Shown here in pieces: positions 16,047 through 25,640 of a DNA stretch of 64,000 nt; the stretch's first letter is position 1; every line of letters begins with the position of its first letter. A program made the position numbers and the translations under genes. This stretch comes from Alteribacillus sp041949975 (lineage in GTDB: Bacteria; Bacillota; Bacilli; Bacillales; Marinococcaceae). The notes under the pieces were generated by a model. The model had not been told where the DNA came from, did not search any database, and saw only the letters and a program-made list of their open reading frames with translations. The stretch covers positions 16,243 to 80,242 of the forward strand of contig NZ_JBHFQG010000017.1 of the NCBI RefSeq assembly GCF_041949975.1. The letters are read 5' to 3'.

Positions 16047-17936
16047 ATGGATTTAAAAACGATAAAGGACCCGGCATTTGTACAAGCATGCAGCCGAAAA
16101 GAATTAGAAGGATTGGCTCAGGAGATAAGAGACTTTCTCATCAGTAAGCTGTCGGTCACAGGAGGACATCTAGGGCCGAATTTAGGTGTGGTTGAATTAA
16201 CACTTGCATTACATTCCCTTTATCATACACCAAAAGATAAAATTATTTGGGATGTTGGTCATCAAACTTATGTGCATAAAATTTTGACCGGACGGGCCGA
16301 TCAATTTGACAGGCTTCGTAAATATAAAGGTTTATGCGGTTTTCCAAAAAGAGATGAAAGCGAACATGATGTTTGGGAAACAGGGCACAGCTCCACCTCA
16401 CTTTCTGCTGCAATGGGGATGGCCGTTGCGAGAGACTTAAAAGGAAGCAATGACCAAATAGCCGCTGTTATAGGAGACGGTGCATTAACAGGAGGAATGG
16501 CTCTAGAAGCATTAAACCACATTGGTCATGAGCAGACTAATTTGACCATTATTTTAAATGACAATGAGATGTCTATAGCTCCAAATGTAGGAGCACTTCA
16601 TAGTGTTCTTGGTCGTCTTAGAACGACAGGTAAATATCAAAAAGTAAAAGACGATATCGAGTTTTTAATCAAAAAAATACCTGCTTTTGGAGGGAGACTG
16701 GCTTCAACGGCCGAACGTGTGAAAGACAGTTTAAAATATTTGCTCGTTTCTGGCATGTTTTTTGAAGAAATGGGTTTTACCTACCTTGGACCGGTAGACG
16801 GCCACGATTTCGATGACCTTATGTCTAATATCAAATACGGGAGAGATACAAAAGGGCCCGTAATTGTGCACGTTTTAACAAAAAAAGGAAAAGGCTACGC
16901 TCCAGCTGAAAATGATGCCAAAGGTACATGGCATGGACTGGGACCTTATAAAATTGAATCAGGGGAAGTTGTGAAAAAGCCTGGCCCCCCAGCATACAGT
17001 GCTGTTTTCAGCAGTACGCTGCAAAGACTTGCCCGTCAAGATGAAAGAATCGTAGCTTTAACAGCTGCTATGCCAGGAGGCACTAAGCTAGACCAATTTG
17101 GTGCTGAATTCCCTGATAGGATGTTTGATGTCGGGATTGCTGAACAGCACGCTACTACCATGGCAGGCGGACTTGCTACCCAGGGAATGAAACCTGTATT
17201 TGCGGTGTATTCAACCTTTTTACAAAGAGGTTATGACCAACTTGTCCACGATGTCTGCAGACAGAATTTAAATGTGTTGTTTGCTATCGATAGAGCAGGT
17301 CTTGTGGGTGCTGATGGAGAAACCCACCAAGGTGTATTTGATATTGCTTATTTACGTCATCTGCCAAATATGAAAATTTTGATGCCAAAAGATGAGAATG
17401 AACTGCAGCATATGATTTATACTGCTGTCCAATACGATGACGGACCAATTGCTGTTAGATATCCGAGAGGCAACGGTTATGGAGTAGAAATGGACGATAA
17501 CTTGAAAGAGTTAGAAATAGGTAAGTGGGAAGTATTAAGAGATGGGAAAGACGCTACCATATTAACTTTTGGTACAATGATTCCGGCAGCTATGGAAGCA
17601 TCAAAGGCATTGTCTGAACAAAATATACATGTACGTGTTGTAAATGCTCGTTCTGCTAAGCCTCTAGACGAAGACATGCTTCAAGAATTACAAGAAGAGA
17701 ACCAGCCTATTCTAACGTTAGAAGAAGCAGCCTTAAAGGGTAGTTTTGGAAGTGCTGTTCTTGAACATTATCATGACACTGGCTGTCATCACATCGTTAT
17801 AGATCGTATGGGAATTCCGGACAGGTACATTGAACATGGCAGTGTACCTGAACTTTATAAAGAAATAGGGTTGACAGCCGAAGAGGTTATGAACAAAATA
17901 TATGCATTGGTGCCTAGAAAACAGCAAAGGGCGTAA
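16047..17936 (+). CDS. dxs: 1-Deoxy-D-xylulose-5-phosphate synthase
   Basis: A 629-residue thiamine-diphosphate enzyme joining pyruvate and glyceraldehyde-3-phosphate, the first step of the MEP isoprenoid pathway. The GDGALTGGMALEALN motif near residue 145 is the ThDP/Mg2+ site, and the transketolase pyrimidine domain contains FDVGIAEQHA. ATG 16047 is chosen over GTG 16032 because GTGAGGG serves as the ribosome site and the N-terminus MDLKTIKDP matches the family. It stands just after oapA. Confidence 0.97.
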   Translation: MDLKTIKDPAFVQACSRKELEGLAQEIRDFLISKLSVTGGHLGPNLGVVELTLALHSLYHTPKDKIIWDVGHQTYVHKILTGRADQFDRLRKYKGLCGFPKRDESEHDVWETGHSSTSLSAAMGMAVARDLKGSNDQIAAVIGDGALTGGMALEALNHIGHEQTNLTIILNDNEMSIAPNVGALHSVLGRLRTTGKYQKVKDDIEFLIKKIPAFGGRLASTAERVKDSLKYLLVSGMFFEEMGFTYLGPVDGHDFDDLMSNIKYGRDTKGPVIVHVLTKKGKGYAPAENDAKGTWHGLGPYKIESGEVVKKPGPPAYSAVFSSTLQRLARQDERIVALTAAMPGGTKLDQFGAEFPDRMFDVGIAEQHATTMAGGLATQGMKPVFAVYSTFLQRGYDQLVHDVCRQNLNVLFAIDRAGLVGADGETHQGVFDIAYLRHLPNMKILMPKDENELQHMIYTAVQYDDGPIAVRYPRGNGYGVEMDDNLKELEIGKWEVLRDGKDATILTFGTMIPAAMEASKALSEQNIHVRVVNARSAKPLDEDMLQELQEENQPILTLEEAALKGSFGSAVLEHYHDTGCHHIVIDRMGIPDRYIEHGSVPELYKEIGLTAEEVMNKIYALVPRKQQRA

Positions 17937-17939
17937 TTC

Positions 17940-18764
17940 ATGAAAAAAGAACGAATAGATGTACTGCTTGTAGAACAAGGCTTTTTTGAGTCGAGGGAAA
18001 AAGCAAAAAGATCCATTATGGCCGGATTGGTATTAGCTGATAATGAGCGTGTTGACAAACCCGGAACAAAAATTGAAAGGACTGCTGATCTTCGCCTTAA
18101 AGGAGAACCTGTTCCCTATGTCAGCCGGGGCGGGCTTAAACTGGAAAAAGCATTAAAAGTATTTCCGCTCGATCTTAAAGATAAAATTGTTTTAGACATT
18201 GGAGCTTCTACTGGTGGATTTACAGACTGTGCTCTGCAGAATGGCGCTTCAAGAGTATATGCTGTGGACGTAGGGTACAATCAGCTGGCCTGGAAACTTC
18301 GGAAGCATGAAAAGGTCGAAGTTATGGAACGTTTTAATTTCCGTTATGCTGCCCCTGAGCATTTTCAAAAAGGTAAACCGGAAGCAGCTGTAGCTGACGT
18401 ATCTTTTATTTCTTTAAAGCTTCTTTTGCCGCCATTAAGTAATATATTAGCAGAAGACAGCCAAGTTTGTTTATTGATAAAACCACAGTTTGAAGCCGGC
18501 CGGGAAAAAGTTGGTAAAAAAGGTATTATTCGTGATGCAAAGGTTCACCGGCAGGTTATTGATGACATACTTTTCTTTGCCGAATCAGCAGGCTTTACGC
18601 CAAAAGGTATTGATTATTCTCCAATAACCGGCGGTGATGGTAATATCGAGTTTTTATTATATATGCAATGGCAGCCTGTAATTAAAAATAATGATATAAT
18701 TTCGGAAACCGTCATCTCTACAGTAGTTGAAAACGCCCACTTGCATTTTAATTCCGTTCAATGA
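17940..18764 (+). CDS. yqxC: TlyA-family rRNA methyltransferase YqxC
   Basis: A 274-residue protein with an N-terminal S4 RNA-binding domain (about 5-65) and an FtsJ-like methyltransferase domain with the SAM motif DIGASTGGFTDC near residue 86 and a KPQFEAGR segment near 181. TlyA proteins 2'-O-methylate 16S/23S rRNA. It begins three bases after dxs, with only a weak AAAGGG ribosome site, so it is likely coupled to dxs. The C-terminal tail is slightly longer than in B. subtilis. Confidence 0.9.
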   Translation: MKKERIDVLLVEQGFFESREKAKRSIMAGLVLADNERVDKPGTKIERTADLRLKGEPVPYVSRGGLKLEKALKVFPLDLKDKIVLDIGASTGGFTDCALQNGASRVYAVDVGYNQLAWKLRKHEKVEVMERFNFRYAAPEHFQKGKPEAAVADVSFISLKLLLPPLSNILAEDSQVCLLIKPQFEAGREKVGKKGIIRDAKVHRQVIDDILFFAESAGFTPKGIDYSPITGGDGNIEFLLYMQWQPVIKNNDIISETVISTVVENAHLHFNSVQ

Positions 18765-18943
18765 GGCGAAAAGGGTTAATCTCCTTGTCTGAACGGAAAC
18801 CCTCCTTTTTCATTTTCATGCGCATTCCTTTCCTTCTCTATATTTTTACTCAAAAATTTGTATAAATATAAAAAGTTAGGTATGATACAAATAGCTTTTT
18901 TTGCTATGTATAAATATTTTGATTCACCTAGAGGAGGTTGCAC

Positions 18944-19393
18944 ATGAATAAAGGGCAGCGTCATATTAAAATCAGAGAACTAATTACAGATTTAGATATA
19001 GAGACACAAGATGAATTAGTGGATCGATTAAAAAAAGGCGGGTATAACGTCACCCAGGCCACTGTGTCTAGAGATATAAAAGAACTGCACCTTGTTAAGG
19101 TGCCGACCATGGATGGAAGATATAAATACAGCTTGCCCGCCGATCAGAGGTTCAACCCGTTACAAAAGCTGAAAAGGGCACTTATTGACAGTTTTATCGG
19201 GATAGACCAGGCAGATAATCTTATTGTCATGAAAACTCTACCAGGAAACGCAAATGCCGTCGCAGTATTGATTGATAATTTAGATTGGGAAGAAATACTG
19301 GGCACGATTTGCGGAGATGATACGATATTAATTATTTGCAGGAATAAAAAACAGGCAGGACCTATTGTAGACAGGTTTCTTGAAATGCTTTAA
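18944..19393 (+). CDS. ahrC: Arginine repressor AhrC/ArgR
   Basis: A 149-residue ArgR-family regulator with an N-terminal winged helix (NVTQATVSRDIKELHL near residue 40) and a C-terminal hexamerisation/arginine-binding domain (GTICGDDTILII near 124). It represses arginine synthesis and activates catabolism. ATG 18944 has an ideal GAGGAGG site. An A/T-rich region with TATGAT precedes it and may hold its own promoter. Position between yqxC and recN matches B. subtilis. Confidence 0.95.
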   Translation: MNKGQRHIKIRELITDLDIETQDELVDRLKKGGYNVTQATVSRDIKELHLVKVPTMDGRYKYSLPADQRFNPLQKLKRALIDSFIGIDQADNLIVMKTLPGNANAVAVLIDNLDWEEILGTICGDDTILIICRNKKQAGPIVDRFLEML

Positions 19394-19418
19394 TTAAGAA
19401 CATAATCGAGGTGCTCCC

Positions 19419-21143
19419 ATGCTCGAAGAACTTTCAATAAAAAATTTCGCGATTATTGAAGAATTAACGGTTCCCTTCGGCCAGGGGCTGACTGTATTAA
19501 CAGGAGAAACAGGAGCCGGAAAATCCATTATAATTGATGCTATCGGCTTATTAATTGGCGGACGCGGTTCAGTAGAATATGTTCGGCATGGAGAAAAGCG
19601 AGCAGAGATAGAAGGTTTATTTCGAGTGGACCAAGCGCATCCTTCAAGAAAAAAACTGGAGGAAGCTGGCATTGAAGTGGAAGAAGAGATGGTGGTATTA
19701 AGAAGAGATATTACGGATCAAGGGAAAAGCGTCTGCCGTATTAATGGAAAATTAGTGACATTAGCAATTTTACGGGAAACTGGACAGTCTTTAGTGGACA
19801 TACATGGACAGCATGAACATCAGGAATTAATGCAGTTAGAGAAACATATATCGATGTTAGATCGTTTTGCTGGTAAAAAGCTTGAAGAAACCCTTACTGA
19901 CTACAAAAGTAGATTCAAAACATTTACCAAACTTCAATCTGAATTAAAAAAATGGCAAGAAAATGATCAAGAATCGGCCAATCGCCTTGACTTTATTCAA
20001 TATCAATTAGAAGAAATTGAAAAAGCTGGTTTAACCCCTGGAGAAGATGATGAATTAGAAAAAGAGAGACATATTTTAGCAAATAGTGAAAAATTATTCA
20101 GTCAGTTAAATAATACCTATGAAAGTCTCTACGGGGAAGGTAAAGCCCTGGATTGGGCTGGTCTTGCTATGTCGCATTCAGAAGAAGCGGCAGCGATAGA
20201 TAATGATTTAGAAAAAGTGAACGAATCCATTCATACTGCTTATTACATGCTTGAAGAAGCAGCTTTTTCACTTAGAAGCCATGTAGATTCTTTATCCTTT
20301 GATCCAGAACGGTTAAACGAAATTGAAACGAGATTAGATGAGATTAACAAGCTAAAAAGAAAATATGGAAATTCAGTCACCGAAATTCTTGAATTTTCTT
20401 CTAAAATTGAAGAAGAAATGGTTGAGCTGTCAAATAAAGATGAAAAAATTCAAGAAATCGAAGAAAAGCTAAAATCCATTGCCTTAGATTTAAAAGCTGA
20501 AGCTGATACTTTGAGAGACTTACGGGTGCAGGCAGGGGAAAAGCTTGCAGCAGATATAAAATCTGAACTCAAAGCTCTTCATATGGAAAAAGCGGAAATG
20601 GAAGTAAGCTTAAAAGATTTAACCAAAGGAAAAGAGTTTGAATGGGAACATGGAAGTACCATTTTTTTTAATGAGAATGGAAGAGATAAAATTGAGTTTT
20701 TATTGGCTGCTAATGCGGGAGAACCCTTAAAACCACTTTCAAAAGTTGCTTCCGGGGGCGAAATTTCCAGAGTTATGCTGGCAATGAAAACTATTTTGTC
20801 AGGGTTTCAGCATGTTACTTCTTTAATATTTGATGAAGTTGATACCGGTGTAAGCGGTCGTGTTGCTCAAGCTATAGCACAAAAAATTTATCAGGTGTCT
20901 GTAGGTTCACAAGTATTATGTATATCTCATCTCCCCCAGGTTGCTGCGATGGCTGATAATCATTTGTATATTGAGAAAAAAGAAAAAAAAGACCGAGTCA
21001 TTACTACAGTAAAACCAATAGATGGAAAAAAGAAAACGGACGAAATTGCCAGAATGATCTCTGGAGTAGAAATAACGGAATTGACAAGAGAAAATGCAAA
21101 TGAGTTATTAATTATGGCCGAAAAAATCAAATCCAATTCATGA
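19419..21143 (+). CDS. recN: DNA repair protein RecN
   Basis: A 574-residue SMC-like ATPase acting early in double-strand-break repair. Walker A GETGAGKS lies near residue 30, the central coiled coil spans about 150-370, the signature SGGEISRVMLA near 445, and Walker B IFDEVDTGVSG near 470. The ribosome site is GAGGTG. A hairpin terminator follows immediately. Confidence 0.97.
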   Translation: MLEELSIKNFAIIEELTVPFGQGLTVLTGETGAGKSIIIDAIGLLIGGRGSVEYVRHGEKRAEIEGLFRVDQAHPSRKKLEEAGIEVEEEMVVLRRDITDQGKSVCRINGKLVTLAILRETGQSLVDIHGQHEHQELMQLEKHISMLDRFAGKKLEETLTDYKSRFKTFTKLQSELKKWQENDQESANRLDFIQYQLEEIEKAGLTPGEDDELEKERHILANSEKLFSQLNNTYESLYGEGKALDWAGLAMSHSEEAAAIDNDLEKVNESIHTAYYMLEEAAFSLRSHVDSLSFDPERLNEIETRLDEINKLKRKYGNSVTEILEFSSKIEEEMVELSNKDEKIQEIEEKLKSIALDLKAEADTLRDLRVQAGEKLAADIKSELKALHMEKAEMEVSLKDLTKGKEFEWEHGSTIFFNENGRDKIEFLLAANAGEPLKPLSKVASGGEISRVMLAMKTILSGFQHVTSLIFDEVDTGVSGRVAQAIAQKIYQVSVGSQVLCISHLPQVAAMADNHLYIEKKEKKDRVITTVKPIDGKKKTDEIARMISGVEITELTRENANELLIMAEKIKSNS

Positions 21144-21171
21144 AAAGCTGACCAAAACAGGTCGGCTTTTT
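21144..21171 (+). terminator. Terminator after recN
   Basis: AAAGCTGACC pairs with GGTCGGCTTT (with one G·U) and is followed by T6. Confidence 0.8.
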
Positions 21172-21259
21172 TAATTGACCAGGCTTATAAATACTTTATC
21201 AAGAGGCAATTATATGAATACAGCAGATAACTTATATGGGGACGAGGAGGATTTATTGC

Positions 21260-22513
21260 ATGGATTGGGGGAGAAGATTAACTGGTATTTTGTTATTATT
21301 ATTATTTACCTTATGTATAACAAATGATACCGTACAAACGTATTTAAATATTCCAGATGAAATTATTTTTTTTGATTCAGAATTAGAAAATGCCGATGTA
21401 AAGAACAGCATTCAAAATAAATTAGATTTAACAGATGCAAAAAATGTGCAAATTAATGAAAACAAAGAAAAATCGACGGCCACGATAAAAGTAAATGCCT
21501 TGCCAAAAAAACAGACCAGCATTAAAACCATTCCAGATTTGAAAATGATTCCGGGTGGAGATTCTATAGGAGTAAAGCTTCAATCCGATGGAGTGATGGT
21601 CGTAGGTTTTCATGAAGTAACTGCAGAGAATGGCAGAATTTCTCCAGCAAAACAAGCAGGTATGAAAGCAGGAGATCGAATAATATCTATAAATGGCAAA
21701 AAAGTAAAGGATTTAGAAGATGTTGTTCAAAGCTTAAAACAAACTGATAAAAATGATTCGGTAACATTTCTTGTAAAAAGAGAAAATGAAGAGAAAACAA
21801 TAAAAGTTAAGATGGAAGAAGGAAAAAACGGCTGTGTCATCGGGGCTTATATACGTAATGCTGCTTCAGGAGTAGGAACGTTAACGTTTTATGAACCTAA
21901 AAGCGGTAAATTTGGCGCATTAGGACATGTTATTGCTGATTCTGATACTAAAAAGCCTGTAGTTGTAGAAGATGGCACGATTGTCAGATCTTCTGTCACC
22001 TCTATTGAAAGGGGTTCAAATGGAAAACCTGGTGAAAAACAGGCAATGCTGTCTACTGGTAATGACATACTTGGAAAAGTAACGAAAAACAGCTCATTTG
22101 GGGTATTTGGCCAACTTTATACAAATAAACTGTTAAAAAAGCCTTTATATTCTAAACCACTTCCGATAGCATTTGCTCATGAAGTCAAAAAGGGACCGGC
22201 CGAAATATTAACGGTTTTAGAAGGAGAAAAGGTTGAAAAATTTGATATTGAGATCGTTCAATCCGTTCCTCAACTTCATCCTGCTTCAAAAGGAATGGTG
22301 ATTAAAGTGACCGATAAAGAATTACTAGAAAAAACCGGAGGAATTATACAAGGAATGAGCGGAAGCCCAATTATTCAAAACGGAAAACTTATTGGTGCAG
22401 TCACTCACGTCTTTGTTAATGATTCCACCTCGGGATATGCATCTCATATTGAATGGATGCTTGAAGAAGCTGGAATTGATACGTATGTAAAAGAAAGGAA
22501 AGAAGCTGGTTAA
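21260..22513 (+). CDS. spoIVB: SpoIVB serine peptidase
   Basis: A 417-residue S55 protease made in the forespore and secreted into the intermembrane space, where it triggers pro-sigma-K processing. It has an N-terminal membrane/signal segment (about 6-26), a PDZ domain (about 110-190; AGMKAGDRIISING) and a C-terminal peptidase domain with His in GALGHVIAD and the nucleophile Ser in QGMSGSPI. ATG 21260 follows GACGAGGAGG. It precedes spo0A, as in nearly all Bacillus. Confidence 0.95.
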   Translation: MDWGRRLTGILLLLLFTLCITNDTVQTYLNIPDEIIFFDSELENADVKNSIQNKLDLTDAKNVQINENKEKSTATIKVNALPKKQTSIKTIPDLKMIPGGDSIGVKLQSDGVMVVGFHEVTAENGRISPAKQAGMKAGDRIISINGKKVKDLEDVVQSLKQTDKNDSVTFLVKRENEEKTIKVKMEEGKNGCVIGAYIRNAASGVGTLTFYEPKSGKFGALGHVIADSDTKKPVVVEDGTIVRSSVTSIERGSNGKPGEKQAMLSTGNDILGKVTKNSSFGVFGQLYTNKLLKKPLYSKPLPIAFAHEVKKGPAEILTVLEGEKVEKFDIEIVQSVPQLHPASKGMVIKVTDKELLEKTGGIIQGMSGSPIIQNGKLIGAVTHVFVNDSTSGYASHIEWMLEEAGIDTYVKERKEAG

Positions 22514-22541
22514 GGAAAACTGATTTCAGTTTTCCTTTTTT
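22514..22541 (+). terminator. Terminator after spoIVB
   Basis: GGAAAACTGA pairs with TCAGTTTTCC with almost no loop and is followed by T6. Confidence 0.85.
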
Positions 22542-22602
22542 GGTATTGGATATATTTTTAATTGTGGTACTATTAAGTAAATAACTATAAGCATGTTTAT
22601 TT

Positions 22603-22743
22603 TTCGACAAAAACATACATTTCAGCCTTTGTCAAATGTCGAAAGGCGACAATATATCTAGAAAATGAAAGGTCTAATGAGCTCTATTATATTTATTAAG
22701 GAATTTTGAGTAAATGAAAGGGTATTTGGCAGACTTGTCGAAA
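22603..22743 (+). promoter_or_regulatory. Cluster of Spo0A (0A) boxes upstream of spo0A
   Basis: The 0A box consensus is TTTGTCGAA. I see an exact inverted copy TTCGACAAA (22603-22611), TTTGTCAAA (22628-22636) followed by ATGTCGAAA (22636-22644), an inverted GCGACAA (22646-22652) and ACTTGTCGAAA (22733-22743). AAGGAATTT at 22698 resembles a sigma-H -35 element. Together they indicate autoregulated, sporulation-type expression of spo0A. Confidence 0.8.
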
Positions 22744-22788
22744 ACAATATACAGACCTTGGTGAAGAAAAAATGAAGGAGGTTCTCGC

Positions 22789-23580
22789 GTGAATAAAATC
22801 AAAGTATGTGTAGCTGATGATAACAGAGAATTGGTCGGTTTATTAAATGAATATATTGGTGCACAGGAAGATATGGAAGTTACAGGAAGCGCTTATAACG
22901 GACAGGAATGTTTGAAAGTAGTGGAAGACACTAAGCCTAACGTTCTTGTACTTGATATTATTATGCCTCATTTGGATGGATTAGCAGTTTTAAATAAAAT
23001 TAATTCCGGGGATTATAATCCTCGTCCAAAAATTATTATGCTTACGGCTTTTGGTCAGGAAGATGTAACTAAAAAAGCCGTTAACCTTGGTGCTTCTTAT
23101 TATGTTTTAAAACCATTTGATATGGAAACGTTGATTTCAAACATTAGAGAAGTATACGGAGAGGAATCATCTGTCGTACAGCAGACAATAGGCCATGATA
23201 ATAAAGAAAGCAAAGAAGAGCCAGAAATTAATTTAAACCAAAGCATAACAAATATTATTCATGAAATAGGCGTTCCTGCACATATTAAAGGATACATGTA
23301 TTTAAGGGAAGCAATCTCAATGGTATATAATGATATTGATTTGTTAGGCTCTATAACAAAGGTACTTTATCCTGATATCGCAAAGAAATATAACACTACA
23401 TCAAGCAGAGTGGAACGAGCTATTCGACATGCCATTGAAGTGGCATGGAGCAGAGGAAATTTTGAGTCCATTTCACGCATGTTCGGCTACACGATTAATG
23501 TTTCTAAAGCCAAACCGACGAATTCAGAATTTATTGCTATGGTAGCAGATAAATTGAGACTAGAGCATAAAGTCAGTTAA
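22789..23580 (+). CDS. spo0A: Sporulation master regulator Spo0A
   Basis: A 263-residue response regulator. The receiver domain (about 5-120) has the acidic pair near DDNRE, the phospho-acceptor Asp in VLDIIMPH and Lys in LKPFD. The Spo0A C-terminal DNA-binding domain contains the conserved EVAWSRGNFESISRMFGYT region. The GTG start follows AAGGAGG. The promoter region carries several 0A boxes. A decayed IS element begins about 25 bases downstream, separating spo0A from the next operon. Confidence 0.98.
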   Translation: MNKIKVCVADDNRELVGLLNEYIGAQEDMEVTGSAYNGQECLKVVEDTKPNVLVLDIIMPHLDGLAVLNKINSGDYNPRPKIIMLTAFGQEDVTKKAVNLGASYYVLKPFDMETLISNIREVYGEESSVVQQTIGHDNKESKEEPEINLNQSITNIIHEIGVPAHIKGYMYLREAISMVYNDIDLLGSITKVLYPDIAKKYNTTSSRVERAIRHAIEVAWSRGNFESISRMFGYTINVSKAKPTNSEFIAMVADKLRLEHKVS

Positions 23581-23606
23581 CGTCTAAATATGAAAACCGT
23601 CCCTAT

Positions 23607-25168
23607 TGTGAACTGCACCCCGTCAAGTAGACAATAAAAATAATAAAAAGAATCTAAGCGGCATTATCCCTGTATTCCATAGGGGTAAGGCCGTTTAATC
23701 GTTTTTGTAATCGATTGTAATTATCAAAGTGCATGTAGTCATTAATAGCTTGTTTCAGCTCATCAAATGTAATTTATGTAAATAATACTTCTCACTGAGT
23801 GCCCCAAAAAGATTCCATCGGTCCATTATCAATGCATTTCCCTACCCGAGACATACTAGGCTTTATTTCTGCTTCCGTTTAAATTGAGGAGAAGTGTATT
23901 GAAAGCCACGATCGCTATGGAGGAGGGGAGTTGCATCAGGAAAGACTTCGGTCGCCTGATTTAATGTTTTAAAGACCAATGGATTGTTATTGGACGTGCC
24001 TAAGACATAACTCACAATCGATCCATCGTACAAATCAAGAATGGCACTGAGATAGGCTTTGTGAGACGAGCCATATTTGAATTCCGTGACATCCGTCACC
24101 CACTTTTCATTCAGATGATCGGCCTTAAATTCTCGATTGAGCACATTCTCCGCAACGTGTTGAGGATTCGATTTCCCATACTGTTTTTTCTTTCGGCGAA
24201 TGACCGATTGCAGGCCAGCGACCCCCATTAAGCGGTAGATCCGTTTTTCATTTAAGGGCATCTGGAACATCTTCGCATATTCATCGTCATCCTTCGGCAC
24301 CCATAGACCCCTTCTACCTTGTGATGCAGCTGGTTTATTTTCTCCAGGATCTTTTGATTTAGTTTTTCATTTTTCGTAGGGGTGCGATTTTTCCACTTGT
24401 AGTACGCGGAGCGAGCAATGCCCGCCACTTCACACAATAAAGAAATGGACAGGTGATCCGATTGATGGAGCTCTTGAATGGCTAAGTAGGTATTTTCGGT
24501 CCGAACCTGATTTATTTTCGCTTCCTTTCGATTTCCTCCAACTTTTTTAAGAATGCGTTCTCCGCACGTAGCCGTTCATTATCTTTTTCCAGCTTCTTCA
24601 TCTGTAACGCCGTTTTTTCTTCTGGGGTGAGTTCGTCTTCCATCTTCGCTCTCCCGCGCCGATCTCGAAGGGCATCTTCGCCTCCTTCTTCGTATTTTCG
24701 GGTCCATTGATACACTTGTTGGTAGGACACATTATACCGTTCAGCGATGGTTTGATAGTCCTTCTTATTCTCTATAAAATCTCTAGCTATAAAAACTCGT
24801 TCTTCTAATTTGGTTGTTCTTCCTTTGGTCATTGGACGATTCACTCTTTTCCCCGTGGTTTTTTTCATCTTTTTTTGACCATTATACTGCTTTATCCACT
24901 TTCGCAAAACCGACTGACTGGATATCCCGAAACGAATGGTAACCTCCGCCAGAGAATACTTCCCTGAGAGATAGTCGTGGACCGCCTGTAATTTTGTTTC
25001 TTTCGAATAAGGGGTCCAGCTTTTGGAAGATTGTAAGGCTTCGAGGCCAAGGTAATTGTATTTTCTTCTCCAATCTTTGAAGGTGGATAAGCTAATCTGA
25101 TAGTGTTCTATGATTTCTTTAATGGAAGAACGACCTTTTTCAAAAGCTTGGATAACCTCAAGCTTTTC
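23607..25168 (-). mobile_element. Decayed IS3-family (IS150-like) insertion sequence
   Basis: OrfA and OrfB of an IS3-type transposase lie on the minus strand. The 3' end shows an IS150-type terminus GTGAACTGCACCCC at about 23607. The same GTGAACTGC start occurs at the other IS fragment near 63873. The 5' terminus is not found: the orfA frame stops right where the dispersed palindromic repeat begins, near 25169. OrfB carries at least four frameshifts, so the element is immobile unless complemented. Confidence 0.8.
23654..24437 (-). pseudogene. IS3-family transposase OrfB (DDE), frameshifted
   Basis: Read on the minus strand, the pieces give an almost complete integrase-core transposase: an N-terminal part with the HTH_21-like segment ending GVYGCRRMTMN, a core with WVTDVTEF (first Asp), LHSDRGFQYTS (second Asp), then KPSMSRVGKCIDNGPMESFWG (catalytic Glu) and a C-terminus NYNRLQKRLNGLTPMEYR. 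These are in different frames. Shifts lie near 24270, 23870, 23812 and 23785. Stop TAG is at 23654-23656. The start is uncertain. Confidence 0.8.
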
Positions 25169-25183
25169 TTGTTGTTTAGGAAA
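24512..25183 (-). pseudogene. IS3-family transposase OrfA, 5'-truncated
   Basis: An open minus-strand frame of over 220 codons encodes two helix-turn-helix units (KEIIEHYQISLSTFKDWRRK and LAEVTIRFGISSQSVLRKW), a third HTH (YQTIAERYNVSYQQVYQW) and a C-terminal leucine-zipper-like coil, as in IS150 OrfA. Upstream of KLEVIQAF the frame runs into the dispersed repeat and meets a stop at 25184-25186 without a start codon, so the first few residues appear lost. Confidence 0.75.
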
Positions 25184-25553
25184 TTATATTTTTCGAATTG
25201 TGGATAACTATCTCCCTACTGTTTGATTAGCGTCTAGCTTCAGCGCCCAGCCTCTCGGAGGCCCAAGACGGTTTAAGGAACTTTGCTAGAATCGCGAACA
25301 TCGTGTTCGCAACGCAAAAGTCAGCACATCCTGTGCAAGCCAGTTTGACGTTGTCACAGGACGTGACGTTCTTAGTCGAACATCCTTTAGGACCCTTCTG
25401 CTAAAGACGCACACGTCGATGCACAGGACGTGGCGTTTTTGGCGACGAAAGTGCAACGCAGAAGTCACCACATCCTGTGGAAGTAAGAGCGCCTTTCATG
25501 ACTGAAGAACATTTACCTGTCGAGGCTGAACAGGGCGCTTGCGCTTTTGTTCT
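25169..25553. repeat. Dispersed palindromic repeat, copy 1 (with internal insertion)
   Basis: The first ~90 bases (25169-25260) match 52858-52946 with one mismatch, and the end (25487-25553) matches 52979-53045 closely. The arms AGCGCCCAGCCTC (25241-25253) and GAGGCTG...GGGCGCT (25522-25539) are complementary, so the element can fold into a long hairpin. Between them this copy holds about 190 extra bases with their own short repeats: CAGCACATCCTGTG and CACCACATCCTGTG, each preceded by CAACGCA, plus CGAACATCGTGTTCG. It abuts the truncated IS orfA. Confidence 0.8.
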
Positions 25554-25640
25554 GCATTAAACCGACTCTGTGCCATAAAAATACTCCCCTCCAGGCCAAA
25601 CAGATTTTTTATTTTATCTGTCTACCATTTGGGGAGCATA

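Noticed and set aside
18742..18800. Inverted repeat TTCCGTTCA ... TGAACGGAA after yqxC
   Set aside because: Arms overlap the end of yqxC and the loop is long. A nearby GGGTT/AACCC hairpin may terminate transcription, but neither is convincing.
25286..25471. Minus-strand 61-codon frame within the dispersed repeat, and its short direct repeats as a possible CRISPR array
   Set aside because: The frame has no ribosome site, and the repeated words are few, unevenly spaced and palindromic. It fits a nested repeat element, not CRISPR.
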